Source: Desulfobacterales bacterium (GTDB lineage: Bacteria; Desulfobacterota; Desulfobacteria; Desulfobacterales; 4be13). From it: a DNA stretch of 5,999 bases. Below, one piece after another: positions 1-5,778 of the stretch (positions within the stretch are counted from its first letter, which is position 1; every line of letters starts with the position of its first letter). A model generated the notes under the pieces. That model was given only the letters and a program-made list of their open reading frames with translations, did no database searches and had not been told where the DNA came from. The stretch is taken from positions 7,047 through 13,045 of the forward strand of contig JAOZLU010000143.1 of the NCBI GenBank assembly GCA_029934695.1, in the 5' to 3' direction. The translations under genes and the position numbers were made by a program.

Positions 1-5
1 TTTTC

Positions 6-48
6 CAGGCAGTCTGCAAAATTGCCTTACATTTAAAATAATTTTTCA
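6..48. repeat. Diverged direct repeat, copy 1 of 2, with imperfect hairpin
   Basis: This 43-nt unit matches 62-104 at 37 of 43 positions by eye; the mismatches are at 12, 14, 22, 29, 33 and 39. Within it, AGGCA (7-11) can pair with TGCCT (23-27), so each copy carries a short imperfect stem around a TGCAAA core, followed by an A/T-rich tail. The copies are spaced 56 nt apart, start to start. Identity is too low for a fresh duplication. Confidence 0.7.
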
Positions 49-61
49 AATTGTTTTTTTT

Positions 62-104
62 CAGGCAATTTGCAAAACTGCCTTGCATGTAAAACAATTT
101 TTCA
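62..104. repeat. Diverged direct repeat, copy 2 of 2, with imperfect hairpin
   Basis: Second copy of the unit at 6-48. AGGCA (63-67) pairs with TGCCT (79-83) around an ATTTGCAAAAC centre. All six differences between the copies are single-base substitutions with no gaps; five are transitions and one (33/89) is T to G. The element ends just before a GC-rich CAGCCGCGGCTG palindrome (103-114). Confidence 0.7.
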
Positions 105-401
105 GCCGCGGCTGTATAACAAAAAAGTCAGAATATCAAAAAATAAAATTCAGGTAACTTCGGCAATCCCCTGTCGGAAAAAGCTGGGTTTTTAAGTCGG
201 AAAGGTTATAATAAATCTTAAAATTATCTTACACAGAAAAATTTCTTTTCTGACAAAAATAATTATGACAGTTTACACTTTTTTGGTGTTCATAAAATGT
301 AAGCCTTGCAATTCATTCATAAATGATCTGCAAAAATCATTCTGCAATTTTAAAAAGTAAATTAAAGATGCAAAAAATTATTGAACGATTTAAAGCATAA
401 T

Positions 402-430
402 TTGACAAGCCCTGACAAATAGTTTAACAA
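402..430 (+). promoter_or_regulatory. Possible sigma-70-like promoter for the 815-residue gene
   Basis: A consensus TTGACA at 402-407 is followed, after 17 nt, by TAACAA at 425-430, which matches the -10 consensus at only three positions. If used, transcription would begin near 437, just before the half-site block at 443-484 and about 85 nt before the start codon. The alternative TATAAT at 207-212 has a perfect -10 but no matching -35. Neither is strong, so this is only a candidate. Confidence 0.25.
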
Positions 431-442
431 CTGATGATAGAA

Positions 443-484
443 GCGTGAAACGTGAATTCACGCGTCATATTTCACGCGTCATAC
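443..484. promoter_or_regulatory. Heptad block of TTCACGC/GCGTGAA half-sites, candidate operator
   Basis: The block divides cleanly into six 7-nt units: GCGTGAA, ACGTGAA, TTCACGC, GTCATAT, TTCACGC, GTCATAC. The 13-mer TTCACGCGTCATA occurs at 457-469 and 471-483. The first unit is the exact inverse of the third and fifth; GCGTGAAA (443-450) and TTTCACGC (470-477) are an 8-nt inverted pair, and 451-462 is a perfect 12-nt palindrome. Repeated, mirrored half-sites between a possible promoter and the ribosome binding site suggest binding of a dimeric regulator. An untranslated RNA hairpin or a heptamer tandem repeat is the alternative. Confidence 0.45.
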
Positions 485-509
485 GTTACCTTCATTAACT
501 AAAATCTGA

Positions 510-515
510 AAGGAG
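510..515 (+). promoter_or_regulatory. Ribosome binding site deciding a GTG start
   Basis: AAGGAG lies 8 nt before the GTG at 524. There is no nearby in-frame ATG with a comparable site, so this motif is the main reason for accepting GTG as the start of the 815-residue protein. Confidence 0.8.
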
Positions 516-523
516 CCAAAAAA

Positions 524-2971
524 GTGTCACACTTCATACGGGCCAGTCTTTTTCTGACAGCCTTAAATTTTCTGGCAGGAAACATTCCGGGCCTGATGCC
601 TCAGACCAGCCGCCTGAGCGGCTTTCTGATACTGCTGGCATGGATCGGAGCCTATCGTCCCCTGAAAATCGGCAAATCATATCTCAGCTTATTTTCGGCA
701 GTTGCAATCCTGATTTCATTCCCGCTGTTGCTGTCTGAATCATCCTTTCTTTTTGGGATAAGCCTCTGCCTCTTTAGTCTGAGTATGTTATCACATGCTG
801 ACCATCCTGTAAAGGATATTCCTGTTTTTCTGCTCACCACCGTTTTTTACACGGTCTTTGTCATATCATACAGGTTCAGCCCGCACTTATGGTATATTCT
901 TCAACACATAAGCCTCGGATTTTCGCCGGAAGCAAGCGCGGCAGGCAATAAAATGACACTCGCTGCAACGGCCCTGGGAATGCCCATTGTCATTTCAGTG
1001 CTTTGCTATTGCATCAGCCTGTTTTTTTTCATTCCCGGTGCAACGTCTGAGACTGTGGAAATGCCGGAATCTGAAGACGGGAAAAAAACAAAGAAGCGGA
1101 AAAAAGCAAAACATCAGGAAAAAGAAGAAAATGGGAAAAAAACAAAGAAAATTTCTGTTTTGGTGACAATTTTCGCCCTTGTGGGCATGAATGTCGTATA
1201 TTTGCGGTTGCAGGAGCCTTTGACGACCGCTGCCCGTTTCTTCAACAAAAGCTGGAATCCCACGCCGCTGGATTTTCAGGTGGTTCTGCTGCTTTTATTG
1301 CTCATTGCCATTTATCCTGTCACCAGAAAAATACAGTTCAGAGAATTACCGTTGGAATTCCCGGGCATTCGTCTGAAACAGGCAATTTCTGCCTTATGTC
1401 TTGTTTTCGTTGCTGTTCTGATACTGGCATACTATCCCAAAGGACACAATCCCCGGGGTGATATTGTATTTTGCGACAAAGGGTCAAACTGGGCCGTGCC
1501 TGTTTACGGGAAAGTCTATGGTCAGCACAGCGCTGGCATGTTCGGGATGTTGCCGAACTATCTGAAACTGCGCGGCTACCAGACGAGGATCGTCAGTGGC
1601 AAACTCAGACGAAAAGATTTGGACGGAGCAGGCGTCATAGCGGTCTTCAATCCTGTTGAAAATTTTTCCGGCCCGGAAAAGCAGCTGATCTATAAATTCA
1701 TCGAAGACGGTGGCTCGCTTGTGGTGGCAGGGGATCATACCGATGTCAGCGGTGTGATGGGCCCGATCAACGATCTGGTGATGCCGTTCAATATCACCCT
1801 CAATTTTGACACGGCACTGCCCATTGCATCTGGCTGGGTTGACAGCCTGGAAAAACGTCCCCACCCTATCACAGCGAACATAGATGAAGATCATGAGACA
1901 TCCATCTGGGTCGGTGCGTCTTTGAACATTTCACTGCCTGCCAAACCCGTTATTACAGGAAAGCTCGGATGGGCGGATAAGGGAAACTATTTAAATAAAA
2001 AACGTGCCTTTCTCGGCAATTACAGGCGAAGCAGCAATGAACAGCTCGGGGATGTGGTGCTGGTTGCGGAATCTGTTTATGGAAAAGGAAAGGTGCTTGT
2101 CTTCGGGGATACCTCCACATTTCAAAATGGTGTTCTGACGAGCGGCCACCCTTTTCTCGACAGAATTTTTGACTGGCTGTCGAGCAGGGGGGATCTGCAT
2201 TATCCGGGACAGCAGTTTGTTTTCGCCCTGCTGCTGCTGGCCGGGGCCGGATATCTGGTGAGCAGGATGCCATGCACGTCGCTTTTTGTGCTGTGTCTTT
2301 TTGCAGCGCATATTCCCCTGTGGGCAACCCAGTCCCATACAGCAGAGGTTTCCAAATCCGAAATTTCAAAAACCTCTGACTACGAGATCGCTTATATAGA
2401 CACTGCCCATAACGGACGGTTTTCCATGTTTGCATCGGCCGAGGAGAGCGTGTGGGGTATCTCCATAAATCTGATGCGTAACAGGTACATCCCGCTTTTT
2501 ATGAAGAATTTCTCTGAGGAGGCCCTTTCAGAAACCCGTCTGTTTATCGTGATCGCACCCACAACAGCATTTTCTGAAAAGGAAAGTGATGCCCTGAAGC
2601 GCTTCATGGAAAACGGCGGCCATGTGATCTGGTCCGTGGGATGGGAGGAAATGGAAGGCTCAAGATCATTTTTGGAAAAATTCAGTTTCTCTGTTGATTC
2701 TGTCCCACTAGGCCCCGGTGAAATCGAAATCGGGCGACTCAAGGCGAAGTTTCTCGAAGCCTGGCCCATAAAGGGCGGGAGCGAATCCAAACAAATCATA
2801 GCGGAAAAATTCGGCTATCCCGTTATTGTGTATCAGCCAGTGGGCAAGGGCGGGCTTCTGGTGATCGGAGACTCGGAATTTCTGCACAGCAGGAACATAG
2901 AGTCCTATAAAAATTATGATTTCAAAAATATCCGATTTTTCAAGTACCTGTTAGACAAAATCAAAACTTGA
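524..2971 (+). CDS. Polytopic membrane protein with two GATase1-like (DUF4350/GldG-type) domains
   Basis: This 815-residue protein has about nine N-terminal hydrophobic segments (near 5-23, 31-48, 51-70, 73-90, 99-117, 145-171, 210-228, 251-267, 285-303), a globular domain (about 312-557), two more segments (564-580, 584-600) and a second globular domain (619-815). Domain 1 has CDKGSNW (317-323), a GG-strand-turn leading to GDHT (403-406), an HP motif (447-448) and YGKGKV...GDTSTF (519-533). Domain 2 ends with GKGG...GDSEF (774-786). This GKG...D(S/T) ending is typical of DUF4350 and GldG/ABC-auxiliary GATase-like domains. No cysteine sits at the usual amidotransferase elbow, so catalysis is unlikely. 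A lysine-rich loop (186-209), basic and so probably cytoplasmic, places both globular domains outside the membrane. The next gene is a paralogue. Function unknown; a periplasmic binding or assembly role is an inference. The GTG start is supported by AAGGAG. Confidence 0.88.
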   Translation: MSHFIRASLFLTALNFLAGNIPGLMPQTSRLSGFLILLAWIGAYRPLKIGKSYLSLFSAVAILISFPLLLSESSFLFGISLCLFSLSMLSHADHPVKDIPVFLLTTVFYTVFVISYRFSPHLWYILQHISLGFSPEASAAGNKMTLAATALGMPIVISVLCYCISLFFFIPGATSETVEMPESEDGKKTKKRKKAKHQEKEENGKKTKKISVLVTIFALVGMNVVYLRLQEPLTTAARFFNKSWNPTPLDFQVVLLLLLLIAIYPVTRKIQFRELPLEFPGIRLKQAISALCLVFVAVLILAYYPKGHNPRGDIVFCDKGSNWAVPVYGKVYGQHSAGMFGMLPNYLKLRGYQTRIVSGKLRRKDLDGAGVIAVFNPVENFSGPEKQLIYKFIEDGGSLVVAGDHTDVSGVMGPINDLVMPFNITLNFDTALPIASGWVDSLEKRPHPITANIDEDHETSIWVGASLNISLPAKPVITGKLGWADKGNYLNKKRAFLGNYRRSSNEQLGDVVLVAESVYGKGKVLVFGDTSTFQNGVLTSGHPFLDRIFDWLSSRGDLHYPGQQFVFALLLLAGAGYLVSRMPCTSLFVLCLFAAHIPLWATQSHTAEVSKSEISKTSDYEIAYIDTAHNGRFSMFASAEESVWGISINLMRNRYIPLFMKNFSEEALSETRLFIVIAPTTAFSEKESDALKRFMENGGHVIWSVGWEEMEGSRSFLEKFSFSVDSVPLGPGEIEIGRLKAKFLEAWPIKGGSESKQIIAEKFGYPVIVYQPVGKGGLLVIGDSEFLHSRNIESYKNYDFKNIRFFKYLLDKIKT

Positions 2972-2975
2972 TTCT

Positions 2976-3031
2976 CGCTCGCCTGGCAAATCCCAGGCAT
3001 TTTCCGGCGGATTTGTCAATCCCCCGGGAGC
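2976..3031. repeat. Palindromic intergenic element, unit 1 (left hairpin shortened)
   Basis: This unit starts 5 nt after the stop codon of the first gene, begins with CGCTC and ends with GAGC. Its 2984-3027 portion is an exact 44-bp copy of 3073-3116. The left hairpin is reduced to GCCTGG (2981-2986) pairing with CCAGGC (2993-2998), as if 6 nt had been lost compared with unit 2. The right hairpin (3004-3027) has arms CCGGCGGATT and AATCCCCCGG around a TGTC loop, with one C-C mismatch. No T-run follows, so it is not a typical intrinsic terminator. Confidence 0.75.
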
Positions 3032-3034
3032 AAG

Positions 3035-3066
3035 CCCGGCCGCTCGCCAGCCCCCGGCCGCTCGCC
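3035..3066. repeat. Short GC-rich tandem repeat between the two palindromic units
   Basis: The 14-mer CCCGGCCGCTCGCC occurs at 3035-3048 and again at 3053-3066, 18 nt apart. Its CGCTCGCC end also opens unit 1 at 2976-2983. The second copy overlaps the left edge of unit 2, so the region looks like accumulated partial element ends rather than an independent repeat. Confidence 0.65.
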
Positions 3067-3121
3067 TGGGATTGGCAAATCCCAGGCATTTTCCGGCGGA
3101 TTTGTCAATCCCCCGGAGCGG
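3058..3121. repeat. Palindromic intergenic element, unit 2, with terminal inverted repeats
   Basis: This is a 64-bp unit bounded by CCGCTC (3058-3063) and its inverse GAGCGG (3116-3121). Inside lie two hairpins in opposite orientation. The left (3064-3087) has perfect 10-bp arms GCCTGGGATT and AATCCCAGGC around GGCA. The right (3093-3116) has arms CCGGCGGATT and AATCCCCCGG around TGTC. They are separated by ATTTT. Because they are inverted relatives, GATTGGCAAATCC (3070-3082) can instead pair with GGATTTGTCAATC (3098-3110) as one long stem, with one G-T pair. It resembles a REP- or MITE-type non-autonomous element; the family is not one I recognise. Confidence 0.7.
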
Positions 3122-3164
3122 CTCAGGGCTGATTTTTCAGATTAATAATTAAAACTGATAACTG

Positions 3165-3170
3165 TTGGAG
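3165..3170 (+). promoter_or_regulatory. Ribosome binding site of the 838-residue gene
   Basis: TTGGAG ends 5 nt before the ATG at 3176, a weaker and closer site than that of the first gene. It follows an AT-rich stretch (3141-3160) that could hold a weak -10 element, but no -35 partner is clear. Confidence 0.6.
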
Positions 3171-3175
3171 TCAAT

Positions 3176-5692
3176 ATGCGTATAATATGGTTCATAACAC
3201 TGTTTACAGCTTCCGGCTGGTTGTATATGCTGTCAACTTTCACGCCGGCAAAAATAACACTTCTGGTGCCTTTTATCTCGCCTTTATTTTTCGGCACCAT
3301 TGCGGCATCTGTTTCTTTCAGGAAAATGATTCCACATCGGCTGCCCATCAGGGAAACCCTTATATTTTTCATCCCGCTGATACTGATCAGGCTTACAGTG
3401 CCTTATCCTTACAGTTTCGGAGCAATGGTGATGATGGCGGGCCTGCTCGTCGGTCTGGCCTCAAACAGATTGAAACGGCTTGCACCGCTTTCCGGCGGAT
3501 TCCTGCTCACTGGTCTTATTTTGCTCATCCAGAGCCTCTTCATACCTGTTTTTTATGTTTTGGCATCCCGCTGGCATGAAATAAAACTGCTCAATCTGAT
3601 TGCATATCCCTTTGTCCGTGTTTTCGGACTGAATGCCAGCATGAGCGAAGGTGTCATCTATCTGCCCACTTTCACAAACCTGCTGAGCTTTCCCGGAACA
3701 TTGGAAAAAACCGGCTTTTATGTGCTTTTGCTGATGATGGTCAGCGGGATGATCCTGTTTGCACTCTTTGACAGAAACTGGAAAAAAGTCCTGAAGTTCT
3801 TTGGAATCTGCATCGGTTACACATTTTTGCGTTATGTCTTTATGATTTTTGTTTACACACAGGTGGACGACGCTGCGATTTACTGGGATCCTGTCGCCTT
3901 TACACTCAGTTATGTTCCTTTGGCCTGCATTCTGTGCATGGTGCTGCCTCTGGGATCATCTGAAACGCCCTTGCATTTCAAACTGCCCCTCCCTGATTTT
4001 TTCTCCCGTTCCGAGGCCGGAACCTGGAACCCGGGAAATTTGAAACTGGCAGCTCTTTTCTTTGTCAGTGTCTTCTGTTTTGTCGGCATCTGGGGATTTG
4101 AGGACCCCGGAACCCGCAAACAGGGCAGAATCTTAATTGATGAAAAACACAGCAACTGGGAATGGACCACCCGGAAATTCGACACCACCTGGTTCGGCAG
4201 CCAGTCCACATACAATTATTACTGCATGGCCGAATATTTCAATTATTTCTACAAAGTTGACAGAAATGTGAAGGAAAAGCTGACCGAAGAATTTTTGTCA
4301 GAATACGATATCCTGATCCTGAAAACGCCGACAATGGCTTATGAGGATGAGGAGATTGAGGATATTGTCGAGTTTGTCCGAAAGGGCGGCGGACTCTGGC
4401 TCATCGGGGACCATACCAATGTCTTTGGAATGAATTATTATCTCAATTTCATTGCAAAGCGGTTCGGCATGTTTTTCCATTATGACAGCACCTATGATCT
4501 GGACACGGGAAGACTGACTTTCTACAAAAAACCCACGGTCTTTCCCCATCCGGTTGTGCAGAATATGCCGCCGTTTCTCTTTGCCACATCATGCACGGTG
4601 GACGCGTCGCTCACGTCTGAAAATATCATGCTCGGGTATGGGCTGAGATCAAGGCTGCTCTCCTATTCGGACAAGGGTTTTTTTGAACGCAAGCCTACGA
4701 GCGATTATGAGTTCGGTCTGTTTTTGCAGGCCGCTGGTCTGAAATATGGGAAAGGCCGGGTGGCCTCCTACACAGACAGCACCTGTTTCTCAAATTTTTA
4801 TATGTTCATTCCCGGTAAACCCGAACTGGCCATGGGAACTGTGGAATGGCTCAACAGGAAAAACAAATATGGTTTCATCCCTGTTGCATTCGGAATCATT
4901 GGGTTTATCACGCTTTTTCTCGGACTGAACCAAGACTGGAGAGAGAAGAGAGAAACCTTTTGTCTCTTACTGTTTTCCGCACTGTGGGGGATTGCCCTGG
5001 GAATTCCTTTCTTTACCGGTCTGTCCGAGAGTGCCTATTCTTTCCCGGAACCGCATACCGATTTCAGAAAAGTCTGCTTTGAGACAGAACATTCCAAGAT
5101 CACGCTGCCGGTGGAACAGCTTGTTGACAAACATCCTGACAATTACCACACTTTTTATGTCTGGACCCAGAGAATGGGCTATGTGCCGATGTTGGAAAAA
5201 AAGCTTTCAGATGCGCTGAAAAAGGGGGAGATGGTCGTCGTCATCAATCCGGTGAAGCCTTTTACCGAGGATGAAGTACAGCAGGTCATCAGTTTTGTCG
5301 AAAAAGGCGGGCGTTTCCTGCTTCTTGACGGGCCTCAGAACAAAAAATCCGTATCCAATCAACTGCTGAAACCGTTTGAGATGAAAATTGATTTTTCGGA
5401 AATAAAGCAGGCAAAGCTGTATGACAGGCGTAATGAAGAGATATGCACTGCAAAGAGAACCGGGACAGTGGAAGGAGGGACCGCATTCATAATGACTGAT
5501 GACAAAAAGCCTGTATTTTCCGTAATCAAGCGGGGAAAAGGGCTTATGGGCGTCATGGCGGATTCATTCATATTTGGCAATCCCCAGATGGGCGGAACGC
5601 AGATATCGCCGGATCAGACACGGGAGCAAATCTACAGTATGGAGTTTTATATAATAGATATTATGGGAAATAGGCAAATCGCTTCTGATTAG
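3176..5692 (+). CDS. Paralogous polytopic membrane protein with two GATase1-like domains
   Basis: This 838-residue protein follows the plan of its upstream neighbour. Hydrophobic segments (about nine, the last at 289-306) precede a globular domain (about 318-562), two membrane segments (566-584, 594-614) and a second globular domain (about 630-838). Shared motifs occur in the same order: DEKHSNW (322-328), the GG turn with GDHTNVFG (411-418), PHP (457-459), YGKGRV...TDSTCF (524-538), a YVP near the start of domain 2 (669-671), and GKG...ADSF (787-798). Overall identity is low, so the duplication is old. The basic loops DRNWKK (199-204) and DWREKRE (587-593) put both globular domains outside the membrane. 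The amidotransferase cysteine is absent at the elbow. It ends in tandem TAG TAA stops. Lying 204 nt downstream on the same strand, it may be co-expressed with its paralogue and form a pair with it. Specific function unknown. Confidence 0.88.
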   Translation: MRIIWFITLFTASGWLYMLSTFTPAKITLLVPFISPLFFGTIAASVSFRKMIPHRLPIRETLIFFIPLILIRLTVPYPYSFGAMVMMAGLLVGLASNRLKRLAPLSGGFLLTGLILLIQSLFIPVFYVLASRWHEIKLLNLIAYPFVRVFGLNASMSEGVIYLPTFTNLLSFPGTLEKTGFYVLLLMMVSGMILFALFDRNWKKVLKFFGICIGYTFLRYVFMIFVYTQVDDAAIYWDPVAFTLSYVPLACILCMVLPLGSSETPLHFKLPLPDFFSRSEAGTWNPGNLKLAALFFVSVFCFVGIWGFEDPGTRKQGRILIDEKHSNWEWTTRKFDTTWFGSQSTYNYYCMAEYFNYFYKVDRNVKEKLTEEFLSEYDILILKTPTMAYEDEEIEDIVEFVRKGGGLWLIGDHTNVFGMNYYLNFIAKRFGMFFHYDSTYDLDTGRLTFYKKPTVFPHPVVQNMPPFLFATSCTVDASLTSENIMLGYGLRSRLLSYSDKGFFERKPTSDYEFGLFLQAAGLKYGKGRVASYTDSTCFSNFYMFIPGKPELAMGTVEWLNRKNKYGFIPVAFGIIGFITLFLGLNQDWREKRETFCLLLFSALWGIALGIPFFTGLSESAYSFPEPHTDFRKVCFETEHSKITLPVEQLVDKHPDNYHTFYVWTQRMGYVPMLEKKLSDALKKGEMVVVINPVKPFTEDEVQQVISFVEKGGRFLLLDGPQNKKSVSNQLLKPFEMKIDFSEIKQAKLYDRRNEEICTAKRTGTVEGGTAFIMTDDKKPVFSVIKRGKGLMGVMADSFIFGNPQMGGTQISPDQTREQIYSMEFYIIDIMGNRQIASD

Positions 5693-5722
5693 TAACCATT
5701 ACCAAACAACTTACTCACCGCA

Positions 5723-5746
5723 CTGCCGGGTTTGTCAACCCGGCAG
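5723..5746. repeat. Isolated perfect hairpin with TGTC loop
   Basis: Arms CTGCCGGGTT and AACCCGGCAG pair over 10 bp around TGTC. Stem length, loop and the TTTGTCAA centre match the right-hand hairpins at 3004-3027 and 3093-3116, while the stem sequence differs. It lies 31 nt after the second gene's stop and 32 nt before the next start. No T-run follows, so a classical intrinsic terminator is unlikely; a factor-assisted terminator, an mRNA-end stabiliser or a mobile palindrome is possible. Confidence 0.75.
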
Positions 5747-5765
5747 AAGCAGGGGAACCGGTACC

Positions 5766-5771
5766 AAGGAG
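5766..5771 (+). promoter_or_regulatory. Ribosome binding site selecting the nuclease start
   Basis: AAGGAG lies 7 nt before the ATG at 5779. An overlapping ATG at 5775 is only 3 nt away from it and opens a frame that stops after about 35 codons, so 5779 is preferred. Confidence 0.75.
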
Positions 5772-5778
5772 TATATGA

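Larger units (their letters stand above)
1..523. other. AT-rich non-coding leader upstream of the first gene
   Basis: No convincing coding region is seen on either strand in this stretch, which is much richer in A and T than the genes that follow. It holds two diverged direct repeats (6-48, 62-104), a small hairpin (AATGAT at 322-327 pairing with ATCATT at 336-341), an isolated TATAAT hexamer at 207-212 without a good -35 partner, a consensus TTGACA at 402-407, and the half-site block at 443-484. The only reading frames are a few codons long, for example ATG at about 368 followed by nine codons and a stop. The length is more than a simple promoter needs, so it may include the flank of an unseen upstream gene. 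Confidence 0.7.

Noticed and set aside
207..212. Perfect TATAAT hexamer in the leader
   Set aside because: The region at -35 (CTGGGT) does not match, the leader is AT-rich so the hexamer is expected by chance, and it is over 300 nt from the gene.
401..420. TTTGACAA and TGACAAAT as degenerate members of the TTTGTCAA hairpin family
   Set aside because: No flanking complementary arms are present, so only the short core is shared.
1484..2799. Several 115-160 codon open frames on the - strand inside the first gene
   Set aside because: They lie opposite a gene with clear domain structure, are rich in C, H, R and P as expected for antisense frames, and show no recognisable motifs.
2976..3140. Intrinsic terminator after the first gene
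   Set aside because: There are strong hairpins but no T-run directly after any of them; the T5 at about 3133 has only a 4-bp stem beside it.
3489..3501. TTTCCGGCGGATT inside the second gene, identical to 13 nt of the intergenic hairpins
   Set aside because: The matching right arm and TGTC loop are missing and the bases encode ordinary residues in a membrane segment; probably coincidence.
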